A stretch of DNA of 64,000 nt from contig CM047426.1 of the NCBI GenBank assembly GCA_026168455.1, forward strand, positions 5,565,001 through 5,629,000, given 5' to 3'. This DNA is from Theocolax elegans (Eukaryota; Arthropoda; Insecta; Hymenoptera; Cerocephalidae). Under the pieces are notes generated by a model that searched no databases, was not told the origin of the DNA, and saw only the letters and a program-made list of their open reading frames with translations. Every line of letters starts with the position of its first letter. Within the stretch, counting starts at the first letter, position 1. The position numbers and the translations under genes are program-made. Of this stretch, positions 46,936 through 60,646 are shown piece after piece.

Positions 46936-49900
46936 ATCCGACATTTTAGACCAAACTTTATCATGATTCTTCGCATACACACACTTGTGGAATAATTAAA
47001 AAAAATTCCTTGACAAAATGGATTTATAAAAAAGCAATGATAAAAAAATTTTTATCGATCGCCGTAATATATGTACAAACTTTGAGTATGCGTCGGGAAA
47101 CTACTGAATGTACGCAATGATTAAATTCTCTTTGACTGGACAGGTAAACCAATACGTTGTTGTGCGTTCTCATTTAATTAACAATTCAATTAAGCAACTT
47201 TAACGATATACCAATTGGTTATTGCTTGTCGAACACAAAAATAATGGTATTTGTTGTGTCTTTTATGACATACATAAATACAATAATTTTCTACCGAACA
47301 GAATTTATCTAACGTTATGTTATAATATTATTGATGTCGTTTTTCTGTATAGGGGAGATCCGGTAAGACAGACAAATAAAAATATACGTAGTATCAACAA
47401 TAAAATGTTATTAATAAAATTTCATTATAAACTAGACACAAAACGAATATTCCCGTGTAATTTTAGTTTTCAAACATAATTTTTATAAAAAAAGTTAAGG
47501 AAAACTAATATTTTAATTAAATTTATAAAAATAAAGAAAAAGTAATTAAATTGTGAGGCACTAAAAAATAGCCGGGCAAGATGAACACTCCAGGGAAAAT
47601 AAAATAAAAATCTACTAAATAACAAAAAAAATCTATATTTATTGCAATTTAGTAAATAGAAGCACTTTACACACAATTATAAACACAAAATAATAAAAAC
47701 ATCAAAAAATTAGTAATGATTTTTATTTTTATCTTCTTAACGGCATCCATAGTATGTGTTAAATTTTAGATTTTCGCGCGTACTGACTCTTATTGTTTTG
47801 ATGGACAAACTAAAATGTTTATTTGGCGACCTAGTAAAATGTTTATTTGGAGTCCAACGATGGAAATTTTAGATACATTATAGCTGAACGTTTTTCTCTA
47901 TCCTCACCAGGTTAAAATTTGATTTAAAATTACGTCTTCAATTACGTCGTTTTTTCACAAACAAACAAAATTGCCAAAAAATTTATTATTTACTATTACG
48001 TCATCATAATCAATGCAAAGTTGTTCACATTTTTAACAGCATCTTCGACTCGTCGTTCTATAATTAAAGGGATGTCAAACTCAATTGTTATTGACCAGTA
48101 AATTGAAAGATTGAATAATAAAAAAAATATCTAACCGAATATTTTGAACGCCAAATTGTAAATATTTATAGTTTATATTATTTATCGCATGTATATTATG
48201 AGAACTCCATAACCGACCTAGAAATCATCGATCGAAAAATTATATCGAGACAAGTTGGTACGGTTGTTGGCCTATCCCACTCGGTCTAAATATCATTGAC
48301 GAGGACGCGATGGCCGTATTTTCGCGATCGAGAGTATCGACTAATTGATTTGATGTTCGAGAGATTAAGCACCCATATGTGACCGAGATGCACATCGGGA
48401 TCGACATTGTTTAAATCTAAATCAAAGCTTTCGAATTGTTTTCAGTAACGCAACTGTTTTAGGCGAGGTTTACGTAAGTTATTCAATTAATATTTGGAGT
48501 TTAATTCACTTATAAAAATAAATTAAATTTAAAATTTAAATAATATTTAAGGCAGAAACCTAGTAAAATCGTGGTTCTGGTTCATTAACCACGATTTTTC
48601 CAAGAAAAAATATATTCAGAGGCTTATTAACATTCAGACGCTTATTTTATCGAGTCCTGATTTGATAGCCTTCTGTTAAAATCGATTTTTACACGTATCG
48701 ATAATTTCTATCGAACCTCACAGAGGCCACATAACCTGAAATTCCGAGTTGAAAATAACATTGATAAATACGAGTGATGCTAAAGAGATATTTAATTAAA
48801 TTGCACATTTAATTTGTGGAAATTAAAGCAAAAGATAAAAGTGATTTGGAGAAAAAATTTTTTGTCAAATCATGAAAACAGTGGAATAAATTTTAATCAA
48901 TTTTTTAATATACATACGCGATCTACACAAAACAATAAGACCGTGACAGGACAAGCGTCACAATCCTGACCAAAGACCGGGTCAAATTGTTAAGGATTTG
49001 AGGCTCGAATCTCAGATATAAACTATAATTTTATATTTCGTTATTTTACATTTTACGCGATGTAAAAAATAATTTTACAAGCTTACCCAAGACATTTATT
49101 TAATTTGAGTGATCTATATTTATTTATCGTTTTGAAGAAGACCGCAGGTTTCGGGATGTTGAAAAATTCAAATTATTTTTTCTGTTCGATATTATAATGT
49201 CTGGACGTTTAAAATAAACTAAATTTTTCACTAAATTTTCGTTAAATTTTGTCTAATTATTATTTCTTCCATAACTTTTAACAAAATTGAGATATTTCAG
49301 TTTATTCTTTTATCAATCGTATCTCCTCGATCTTAGATTTATGCTATATTTAAGTATGACTTTTTACTTTCAATTGTTTCCGTGTTATCAGCGATTAAAC
49401 TGAATTTGTGTATTGTGTGTTGTGAACTATTTGTGTACCGGAAAACACTTTTAAAAAATATTCACATATTCCAAACCATATATACCCACACTTTTTTCAT
49501 CCCACATAACCTATCAATCGAAATACGCAGCTTTTGAAAAAGCAAACTACATACATATCCATTCTTAATTCGAGACAATCGACGAAAGATCGTTTAGGCA
49601 CACACACCATCTATATACGGTAAATTTGCCATCTGGCTTTCTGGCGAATAATTAATAGGTCGCTCTCTCCCTATATATATAACGTTCCATCCAATCAGTG
49701 AACTGAGCTTTTAGGGCACTTGCACGGTCGCGGTAGAAGTTTAATTAATTGCCCCCCGAGATTTTATCTCGAGACTGAAATGGAGTCGCGCGCGCTTGCC
49801 CCCCGCGCGTTGATATCGACAGATTTAATTAAACCTTGCGCCGCGAAATATAAAAGTGACGCTAAGAAGGTAGAGGAATAAATCGAGTAAAACCAAGCTA

Positions 49901-52900
49901 AATTGAGATGGCAAACCCATCTGTAAATTTATTCAGTTACACGTACCAACGCTTGAGAGACTCCCTCGAGTTTTACTCTCCTCAACGTGGAGACAATGAA
50001 GCCAATTCAATGTACTCCGGTGTATATACCAATTTAATTTGAAATTTATATTAATCTCCGACTTCTTTTCCCTTTTTTTTAAATTAACTAAATGCCTTTG
50101 TATATGGTACCTGGTTTGCTTCTTTTTTTTTAAGGTGGTTGATGATGAGTAATTAGATCAGTGTGTCAAGCGCAATATAAAAACGTTGGTGTCGAAAGGG
50201 TTTTAAAATCAAATATTTATTACTAATACCTTAGTTTACTTTATTCAATGTTGTATTATTTAATTATTTACTTTTTACTCAAAACTAATCTTCAATAAAC
50301 TTAAAACTAAAAAAAATTGTTTTATATTATTTTATTTTATTTTATTTTATTTCATGACGCCATTTACTTCCAATTAATTTTTAATTCAAATCCGACACCT
50401 CGTGACAAAAATAAACTAAATAATAAATTACGATTAGAAGATCCATTAAAAATTATATTTTATGAATGATACCATATAAAAATATTTAAATTAATATTCA
50501 ATACACTTTTTCGAAATGGAGCTTTTAAACTTTCTTCACACGCGTTTACTCACCAAACGTATGTGTATATATATATTTGATACGATGATTAATTGATCAG
50601 CGTTGATGTTGAATTTTATGGCGCATTTATTACAAACGCAATGCATTATCGTTGACGAATTTCGATTGCAATATCGAGTTTTAGCGAATACGAATACAAT
50701 TTTCTTCTAAACGTTAACGTACATATACGTTTATTTCGAAATTAACATTTTAAAATGGTGATAAATTTATAGATATATATGTACATTGATTAGAATGAAA
50801 TTGATTTTTTAAATTTGTTATTTTCTCATTAAATCTCCTCGTTTGAAAAAGTAAAAGGGGTATAATTGCGTAGAGGTAAAAGTCCATGCATATAAATGAG
50901 TCTATTAATCTTTAAGTGCCTCGCCGATCATTATTGACTACAGATGAATTTTATTTTTACATTATTATTATTACAGTGAAAATCTGTATCTATATAGATA
51001 TATGTCTGTAAATAAATTAGTAAAATATATATTATCCTTCTTTTTATTGCACGGTTCTAGATTTTTTTGGTTAATTTTCATTATTAAATTGTATCGAGAT
51101 ATTTGGGTTATATCGAAGTTTGCTCCCCTCTCCCCCTGCCCCGCAAACCTTTTAATCCGAATTAAATGATGCATATACGTGTTTAACATTAATGGCAATT
51201 ATCGCGGAAGTTTACGGCCATTAAAATGAATAATGAATAATTGATTTATTATTTGGTGCGGAAAATCGCTTTTACAGTCTCGGTCGAATAATAATTCCTC
51301 TTTTTTTTTCTTTACGACGTCGAGCGTTTTTCATTAACCGATCAAAATTTCATAAGCGTGAATTGTTGTTGCAGATTTAAACAATTTTGGGTGAATAAAT
51401 AGATAAAGAATTTTAAGAAATGGGCGTTTAAGGGAATTGAATTGTTATTGAATTTATTTGGGATTAAGAATTATTGATTTGAAATAATTTGAGATTTATT
51501 TAATATAATTCTTATTAAATATATCCTTGTATTAATATGTTAATAAATTTTTTTTGTAAAAAAAATAATTTTAAAAATTAATGAACTATTTCTATAATTA
51601 AAAATTTATTTTATAATCAATCAAATACAATAATTAATATTTATTCAATTTAATTTACTAAATATTTTTAAAATAATAAAATTTTTTGCAAATCTAGGTA
51701 TTTATGCATTTTTTATAATTTTTTTAAAATCGAAGAGAATTTAAATCTTGAGCTACTTTTATTTTTATTTAATATTCTTATCAAATCAGTGATTTATTAA
51801 AATTATAAGATTTCTCTCTTTGTCTGTATTTTATTGATATAAATTTTCATTTTTCATTTTCACATCAACTCGTTCAACATAATTAAATAAAAAAAACTCG
51901 ATTGACGTAAGATTTAATATGTGAAAAGTACGACGGATACACTCGAAAAATAATAAGTATTTTTACATACCTTTATTATGCAGACATGCACGAAAATAGT
52001 ACTTTGCAAAACGCAGATCTCCGTTGTCACGAAAATTTCAGAATAATGGATAAAAAGCAGCTCAACTTACAGTTCGCGTAAAAAGCTCCGTTTTTTAAAA
52101 AGAAACTTGATTCTTCAGTAAAAAAAATTCAAAATTATAATAATTTCGACAACCTTAACTCTCGTAAAGAAATAAAGAAGTACACTCTTCAACTGTTCCA
52201 ATACCAGATAGAATATACACGATTCACAGATGGAAAAATTCGTAAGGACAAAACGCTTTAAACTCAAGATATATACAATCGCGTATTTTTTTTCTTTACC
52301 TTCCGAAGTGTCGCTACAGCGTTCCTTCTTTTTATCTCCTCGGCACTTTTCAACGGGGGATCTACATAGAAAGCACACACATATACACGGGTGATAGACG
52401 ATGAGAAATGGGTTGCGTTTCTTTTCCTCCTGTATACACACAAATGCAACTTCCAAGAGATTACAGAAACGTGTGTGCGCGCGCGAAAATATATCTATCC
52501 TACTTAAGTGTGTATATGTTTGTGTGTGCGAGTCGTCGGTTTTGCGAATTTGTCTAGTGTAACAGACGACTTTGGTTTGTATATATATATATAAAGGAGC
52601 AAACGACGTTCGGTATCGCCCGCGGATCATGGTGTAGATTTTTCACTGGTGCACACTGCGCGTCTATCTTTTTTCTATACGTCTATACCTTGTATCTTCT
52701 TTTTTTTTACATCTCGTGATTTCGACGTGGGGATGCGCGGCGCATGCTTTATAGACCGAGAAAAATCGCTGTTTCGTGTTTCTTTAACGCAAACTTTCTT
52801 TTTTTTATCTTAAGAGGGAAATGGTAGGTTGATCGCTGTCGGTGTTGGATAAGTTTCGGTTTTTAATGGGATTTTTGGGGGTGTACTGTAGAGGTGACTT

Positions 52901-52910
52901 TTTCTTTTAT
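46936..52910. other. Probable host non-coding DNA with possible conserved blocks
   Basis: No coding region is supported. GC-balanced islands at 48220-48440, 49600-49880 (TTTAATTAATTGCCCCCCGA, CCGCGAAATATAAAAG) and 51180-51310 (CGGAAGTTTACGGCCATTAA) contrast with the AT-rich surroundings. They look like conserved non-coding elements or promoter pieces of a nearby developmental gene. This is inference from composition. Confidence 0.4.
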
Positions 52911-52914
52911 TTAA

Positions 52915-53600
52915 GGGGACAATCCTGGGTTAAAATTGAAAAAAAAACTTTTCAATATTAAAAATATAAATAATTTTCTTCATAGCAATTGAAAACATTG
53001 CTTAATTTTTTAAACAAAATTATATTATTAACTTTCATTTATAATTTTTTGGCTAATTTATTTGTAACAGATATTTTAATTAAGTATGAGACTCCGTACT
53101 CTGATTTTTTTCCATAATAGATTTACCGCAGGATATCTCAGGAACCACTTCATCGAATAGGGTGAAATTTTAACAGTAACTTTCAATTATGACTTTAATT
53201 TATTTGAATGGAACACACTGTGTTAACATTGTAATAAAAAATTATGAAAACCAAATTATTTAAAAAAAGGAAAAATTGTGTAAAAGGCAGCTAAATAATT
53301 TTTTAAATAATTATTTAGACTTTTATTGAAATTCTGTTCCATTCAAGTGGATTAAAGTCATATTTAAAAGTTACTGTTAAAATTTCAGCTTACTCGATGA
53401 CGAGATTCCTGAGATATCCTGCGGTAAGTCCATTATGGAAAAAAATCAGTGAAATATAAATTGGCAAAAAATTTTAAATAAAAGTTAATAATAATACAAT
53501 TTGTTTAAACAATTAAGCAATGTTTTCAGTTGCTATGAAGAAAATTATTGATTTTTAATATTGAATAGTACTTTTTCAATTTTAACCCAGGCTTGTCCCG
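52915..53600. mobile_element. Fold-back MITE with TTAA target
   Basis: 686 bp with inverted arms of about 300 bp (52915-53220 and 53330-53600). Matching blocks include GGGACAATCCTGGGTTAAAA at the left end with its partner at the right end, TTGCTTAATTTTTTAAACAA, and CCGCAGGATATCTCAGGAA. TTAA flanks both ends (52911-52914 and 53601-53604), as for piggyBac-type transposition. The spacer is about 110 bp. No transposase ORF, so it is non-autonomous. The arms could form one long hairpin if transcribed. Confidence 0.85.
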
Positions 53601-53604
53601 TTAA

Positions 53605-54826
53605 TCAATTTAACTTTCTGATCAGAGATTATTTTGGGAGTGGTGACGTACTTGTGCTGCGCTTCTTTTTATTATTGTTGTTATTTTTATTATGATATTT
53701 TTGATAATTTTAATATTTCTTTTTAATGAAGGTTGTGGAAATTTTAATGTGAAATGTAATGTGGGTTAATACTTTTCCCATTTTGTTTCAGGTTTTTAAT
53801 GAATTAGTAATAGATTGCGATGCATGATTGTGGTATGGAAATTTTTTAGTTTCTTTGAATTTTAAGCTGTTTTCAGTATTTCTGTATAAGTATCTTATTC
53901 AACGTTTCTATAGCGTTTTTTTAAGTTTTCTAAGCATTTTCAAATATTTTAAGTAATATAAGCATTCTTTAAAAGTTTTCAGAATGTTAAGTATTTTCAA
54001 GGAATTTTACTGTTTTTAAGGAATTGAAAGTATGTTAAGCAGTATTTTTAAGCAATTTTAAGGAGTTCAATTATCTGAAATTTTTTTTTATATTTTTAAT
54101 ATTTTAAGTGTTTTTTAAGTGCTTTAAATGGTTTTTGTGCTTTTATGAGAACACAAGTGTTTTTAATATTCAAGTAATTTCAAGTGTTTTCAGTGTTTTA
54201 AGAATTTTAATTTATTTTAAATTGTTTTTCTAAACGTTTTTAGTTTTTTTTTTAAATTTTAAACTTCAAAAATTTCATAAATGAGCATTATTTTTAAGTG
54301 TTGTTAAATTTTATTTAAGTCTCTTAATTATTTTATTTTTACTTTAAAATAATTTTAAATGCATTTCGCTTTTTTTTAAATTTAAAATTTTCGTATTCAT
54401 ACGAAACATACGAACGACATATTACGCAAATTTTTGCATTTAAAAGTTTTTAATTATCTTTCCAAGTGTTTTCAATGTCACGACTATTATGACAACTGGC
54501 AATACAACTTGAAATTTTATTTCTTGCTGTATATAGATACTTCTCCACTTCTCTTTTACACCAAAGTATATCAATACGAAATCGGCTGGATTAAATATTT
54601 TACAACCTAAAATTCAAAATGTCCTTTTTCGCCATCAAGTCTATATATCGCATTAACGTGCATATGTATTTACGTAAAAAAACTTGCATTTCCTATATAT
54701 AAAAGTTGTAAAGTAATAGAGGACGAGGGTTCGTGTGTTCAAAATTTAAAGTTGAAAATTTTCAATGGAACACGTATCGGGTCTTCTTTACTTGATTTTC
54801 TTTAGCATCGTAAAGAAACTACCGGT

Positions 54827-54871
<45 letters not shown>

Positions 54872-54910
54872 CCTCTTCCGTTAGAAATCGACAAAAATAA
54901 AGAAGTTAAG

Positions 54911-54978
<68 letters not shown>

Positions 54979-56529
54979 AACGTCGTTGGTACGTTAAAAG
55001 TCTTCGAGATACTCTTTTTCTCGTACGCGGACAAAGAATTACGACTCGGATCTCACGAGAAGAAAAAAAAGGGAGAAAACGTATACGACAGTGTATAGTT
55101 AGAAATAGCCAAAGCTTTCAGGGTACTCTGGTGCGTCCAAACCGAAAATTTCGTATGTTTTTTTTCTCGTTCGATGGCTCTTTTTCTTTCTCTTACTTTC
55201 TTAATCGTAAAGTCATTGTGTGTGTGTGTATCTTTTTAACGAACAAAGATTTTGCTTTAATTAAAATCGATAAATAAGTATAAATAAATCATTGAGAATA
55301 TAAATATTTGTTTCGTTATAAATTTGAAAAATTGTGTAAATCAAAATGAGAAAAAAAACATTGCGAAAGGATCCGCATTATCATGAAACGAGGTAGATAA
55401 AACCTATTTAACACTTCACACGTATATTAAAAAAATAAATAATGATAATTTTTCTCTAGAAGTCCTTTATACATTTACGCGAAGTCATCCGCTCGGATAC
55501 GCAAAACTGCGGAAAATAGAATGAAGCGGATGGGTAAAAGAATAGGACAAAGGGAAGGAGAAGAATGAGAGAGAGACGACATAAAAGGTACGAAGATATA
55601 TAGTGGATAAGAGATATTCGTATTTTTTGACGTTTTCTCAAAGATGAAAGGACCGATCCATTTCTTCTGCTGTACTAGTTCGGATGCTTTCAAATTTAAA
55701 TTCGCCTCTTGCCATTCACGATTCGCGGGCATCGATGCACCGGAAACTCCTCGAACTTGGAACTTGAGCCTTTGATCGCTTGATACATTTCGTACTTTTA
55801 TTTTACTCCATACGAAATTACTTAAATTTATATTGGGTTCATGTATAGTTTTTTTTTGTGTATAGTGAAGATAATTTTTTTTTGCGAAATAGTGACATGG
55901 ATACGTGTTTAAAGAAATGGGAAGGAAGTGGATAAAAATAATTTGAAAAATGTCTATTTTTTTTTAACAATTGGAAATAATCAATTTTTTAATAAAAACT
56001 GTATTTTGGGATATATTGGCTGATTGACATACTCTAGTAAAAATTAGATTGTTTTTAATGTTTTAAAATTAGAAATACATGTTTTGGTTGTAATTATCCA
56101 TTTTTTTAACTGGTTATTTTCTACCTTAAAAATCGTTTACATTACAACTAGAGTAAATTAACCTAAAAAGTCATAATATTTCTATAAAAATCGTTAAAAA
56201 TCCATCAGGATTACATTTATAAGAAAATTTTAAAGAATTACATTGCAAAAGTCGTTATATACCGAACATTAAAAACATTAAAAACGAAATTCATAACTAA
56301 AATATGAATCTAAAAACCCGAAAAAATCCTAGGCGATCGATGTATAAAGAAAATAGAAGAAGCTTGTAAAAGGAATTATCAAAAATAATTAATTTAAAAT
56401 TAATAAACAGTTAATAATGAATACTCATTGAAAAGAATATAAAAATGTTAATGATGCAAACATAAAATAATGTTTTTAAAATACAAGAACTTTCAATCGA
56501 ATAAGAAAACTAATTTCAGAGATTATAAC
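53605..56529. other. AT-rich DNA with microsatellites
   Basis: (CT)n then (TA)n at 54828-54873 and a long (GA)n at 54917-54974. The segments around 52600-52780 and 55130-55790 have overlapping 60-170-codon ORFs without recognisable domains, and I do not call them. Confidence 0.55.
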
Positions 56530-57700
56530 TGTTACATGCATACTTTTATATATATATTCGTGTAACTATATATACATGCGTAAATTGAAAAATTAGGTTA
56601 ATTTATATGTATATGTGAATAGTATGTAGATATTATATACGCATGTAAATTTGCATAATAAATGCCTAAATTATAATATATATAATTTAGATTTGATAAA
56701 TAAAAAACTAACTACATTAGGCCATTTACGCGTATATAATATCTATAAACTCACTCGAACATTCGAAATAATATTTCGAATAGAATTGAATGAGCAAAGC
56801 CAAGCGTCGAAAAGTGTAAACAATGCATCCTCCCCCATTAGTGACGTCAAACTAATTTGGGGAGAGGTGCATTCCTGCCCACGCTCTTGGCTAAAATTTT
56901 CACGGCGTGGCGTCAGTACGCTTGTAGGCCTTAACTGCGCTAGACGTATAGCCATTTTCTTGAATTTACTCAGTTATATAGCTAATTATAAATTAGATAA
57001 ATAAGAATGAAATCAAATCTATTGGGAAGCTAATAAATACATATATATATATATATATATATATAATACAGTTGTTGATTGTAAATTAAATAAATTATAT
57101 ACAAAACCAGCCATTTGGAGAAAATAAAAGCATACATATATACATATATATAAATAACTCAGACAATTTAATTAAATAAGTATAATCAATTATATAGAAA
57201 AGTATAACTCACAACCAATTCAAGGTAAGGAATATTTAAATACTTATTAGATAATTAAAGAAAATCAAACCCAATTTTAAATATCGGATAGAGAGAGAGA
57301 GAGAGAGAAATAATAGAGATAATTTTCTTTTAACTTCCATTGCCAGCGAGTTTTGCTGGAAATCCTGTATAGGATTTAGATAAAATAAAAATTCTATTGC
57401 TAATTAAATTATTATTAATTTAAAATAAACTTTGATGTATATAACATCAAAAATCTGGAGGTCCCACCGAGATTTTGTCTAGTTGAGAGTTTCGTTGAAT
57501 TATTTCCTTTTATTCACTCTCAATCGAAATCCGATATTTTGACAAACATTTTAATGTGCATTTATACTACAATAATTTTCTAAAATTTTAATATACATAA
57601 TAATTATTTAATCTTACATATATGTTAATAAATAGTAATTCATTGAAAATATAAATTAGTGCCAATTGTGATTTATTCGCTTGATTCAATTAATATAAAG
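56530..57700 (+). mobile_element. L1-like LTR, diverged, 3' end uncertain
   Basis: Starts TGTTACATGCATACTTTTAT, with the CRE palindrome at 56830-56863 and GGAGAGGTGCATTCCTGCCC, then a splice donor CAAG|GTAAGG at 57225 and a closing block GGTCCCACCGAGATTTTGTC. No polypurine tract precedes it. Its inner part is duplicated at 59089-59388 and 60647-61367. The 3' terminus was not found before the L3 LTR at 57822. Confidence 0.65.
56830..56863 (+). promoter_or_regulatory. CRE-centred palindrome in L1-like LTR
   Basis: TGACGTCA (56842-56849) between CTCCCCCATTAG and CTAATTTGGGGAG, followed by AGGTGCATTCC. Confidence 0.65.
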
Positions 57701-59088
57701 TGCACACACTTATATAAATATACCAACGTTTGTTGAACCCAAGCAAAAAGGATAAAGAAAAAATTATAGAGGGGAAACTAATTATACATATATGTATATA
57801 TATATATATATATATACAGATTGTGACAATGTGCTTTGCACATGTCAAGAGCGAGCGACTGAACCCATGACAAACACCTACCTACCCGGATAAGCTAAAC
57901 GAGTCCCTAGCTATACTACCTACCCATATACTCTTCCCTAGCTACCTACCCGCACATCAGCTACGTCCTACCTACCCTCACAGCTAATAACCCCACCCCA
58001 AGCGCAACACACACATGCAGCCGAAAGCACTAGGTGATCCTGGCGAGGAAGTCCTGAGCGAGCATAGAAATCAGGAGGGCTCCTTCGGGTCTAACTCAAC
58101 AGCATAGATGGATCAAGGGAGGCTGTCGAGGAATGAGCCTAGAGGACACTCCTCAGCTCTACAGTGCAGCAGTCAGGGCGATGAGATGATACCCAGGCAG
58201 GAAGCCGAAGAACCTCCAACGCCAAGCAAGATACAGCTGTAAAGAGATGTTTATAAGAACAAAAACACAGCAATAGGGTAAGGAGCAAGGAAGAGGATAA
58301 ATTGCCATAGCCAAGAAGATACAGACAAGGGAAGATATGTACAGCTGTATATAATTACTACAGCTGTACAAGGAACAGTATAGGACAAAGAGGTTAGGTT
58401 GCTGTACACAAACAACGTGTACAGCAGACCTTGCAAAATACTAAACACCTGAACACGCACACTAGCGTGAACCCCAACACTGAAGGAATACCTGGAGTAG
58501 TTTGAAGACCTGGGACCGGTCGTTCTGGTACGTCGTCGTCGTTGGAGAGATGATCGAGGCGGCGTCGGGCAGCAATGCAGCGGCGGGTGAGCTTCGTACC
58601 TGAAACTCACGCCGTACCAATTAGTTGAGATAAGCAAGACGGAACGACGTAATAATTACCCAGGAGGAAGTCCTACAGCATCGCCGAGAGGTACACTGCA
58701 CCAGGTCAACAAACACATACAGCCGATTCGTACCGATACAGCCTGAACACTGCGGCACTCGACACGCTCGCACGACGCGAGATCGAGGTGCCGCGCACGG
58801 GTACGTACTGCGCAGGCGCGCGGTACGAACACGGGACTCTCGAGCCACGCCGAGAGTCAGAGCTCTACGGTCCGCCGTCCTGAACGGACAAGTTCCTTGC
58901 CGATAGCGCGATAGTGTCTGGTGTCTCGAAGCTACGAGACTAAGTACGAGTGAGCAAAGCGAGAGAGAAACAGAGAGAGTGCATTAGCGTCCTAACCTGG
59001 TGTTCCGGAGACGACGAAAAGGTTGGTGAATTGTTACTTCCCTGCTGACGGTACCGCCAGGTATCGTAGGAGGTGCGTGCGAGCATCC

Positions 59089-59388
59089 ATATATATAAAT
59101 AACTCAGACAATTTAATTAAATAAGTATAATCAATTATATAGAAGAGTATAACTCACAACCAATTCAAGGTAAGGAATATTTAAATACTTATTAGATAAT
59201 TAAAGAAAATCAAACCCAATTTTAAATATCGGATAGAGAGAGAGAGAGAGAAATAATAGAGATAATTTTCTTTTAACTTCCATTGCCAGCGAGTTCTGCT
59301 GGAAATCCTGTATAGGATTTAGATAAAATAAAAATTCTATTGCTAATTAAATTATTATTAATTTAAAATAAACTTTGATGTATATAAC
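59089..59388 (+). repeat. L1-like LTR fragment, duplicate of 57144-57445
   Basis: About 300 bp nearly identical to the L1-like LTR including its splice donor. It ends at ...GTATATAAC, where LINE sequence begins. Confidence 0.8.
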
Positions 59389-60474
59389 GAATATTGAGCC
59401 CTTTCAGCTCACTCTTAAGTCAGAAGCCATAAAAGGATACTTAAGAGTTAGAAATCTCTTAGATCGATGGGCGGACAGGGGACTCCTAAGTACGCTCCCG
59501 CGAAATCTAAGAGAGAACTTATACGAGGGAACTGATAGATGCAGCACTGAGTTCCTATTCGATAAGAGATACAGAGTCAGTCTGCCTAGCAAAGATGACT
59601 GGAGTCAAGGACGTGTTAGGGTGCCGGAGGGCAAAGAACTCTGGTATACTGATGGGTCCAAGAATATCCAGGGAGTCGGAGCAGGGGTATACTGCAGAAA
59701 AAATGGGAAGGGTAGGATATATTCCTTAAAGGAATACAATACCATTTCCCAAGCGGAAACATTTGCAATCCTGCAATGTGCTAAAGCGGCACAGGAGAAT
59801 TGCAAAGACGAAGAGATATACATTTACTCGGACAGCAGAACTGTGTTACAGAGTCTGAATGGTCACACCACTAAGTCCAGACTAATTTGGGAATGTCATA
59901 AGACACTAAATAGACTGGCAGAGTTGAATAAGCGGCTAACGCTAACATGGATACCAAGTCATGTAGGTATACGTGGTAACGAGATAGCCGATGACCTAGC
60001 AAAGATAGGTACAAATGGAAACATGCGGAACCAAGCATGATGGTGAAGATGCCACATAGCCACCTCATAGAATTATTAAAGGAATGGCTGGTGAAGGAAC
60101 ACCAAAGGGCTTGGGTAAAAACTGCAGGATGCAGACAAGCTAAAGCCGCACTCGGAAACGCAATAAGCGGACACTGAGAAGAAGGGCTTAGGAAACTTAG
60201 CAGAAAGACAGCTCGCAAGCTAATGGACATACTTACTGGACATGGAGATTTGCGATACCATAGGTATAAAATGGGACTGGAAACAGATCCATTATGCCGA
60301 ATGTGCAAGGAGGCAAACGAAACACCTCTACACATCTTATGTGAATGCCCCAGAATCATGACAAGAAGATGGCGCCTCACAGGTGAATTTCTAATTGATT
60401 CAGGAGATATACCCAGTTGGGATGTCCAGAGAATACTTGCTGTTTGGCAGGGTCTCTGGGCGGTGCCCGATTGA
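59389..60474 (+). pseudogene. LINE ORF2 C-terminus: RNase H and CCHC-like domain
   Basis: The part up to 60040 holds an RNase H domain with all four acidic positions visible: WYTDGSKNIQG, SQAETFAILQ, YIYSDSRTVLQS and WIPSHVGIRGNEIADDLAK. RNase H removes the RNA strand during reverse transcription. After a stop and a frameshift near 60040 and a further in-frame stop near 60176, the frame at 60200-60474 carries CRMCKEANETPLHILCECP, the C-x2-C-x7-H-x4-C motif that ends such LINE ORFs. The reverse transcriptase and endonuclease are missing through 5' truncation. The apparent start codons at 59375 belong to the LTR fragment. Confidence 0.85.
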
Positions 60475-60646
60475 AAAAACCAAGGACCCATAAGAAGGCT
60501 CACCCAGGTGTGGCAATATTGCTATACACTTCGGGGGGCTAAAGATGGGAAATGGAAAACAGGGCGCAAAGGGAATACCCAAGTGCCTGGCATAACCTAG
60601 TCAAATAGGAGGGTGCCAACTGAGTAACTTAATAATAATAATAATA
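59389..60646 (+). mobile_element. 5'-truncated LINE (RNase H-bearing, I/LOA-like group)
   Basis: Starts abruptly inside ORF2 and ends in an (AAT)n tail at about 60629-60646, the usual mark of LINE insertion. It lies between two L1-like LTR fragments. The right fragment restarts upstream of the insertion point, so the flank is duplicated rather than simply interrupted. Confidence 0.75.

Noticed and set aside
52115..52630. 171-codon minus-strand ORF
   Set aside because: Composition follows the T/A-rich antisense strand and a microsatellite. No domain, no compositional contrast with the flanks, and overlapping ORFs in other frames.
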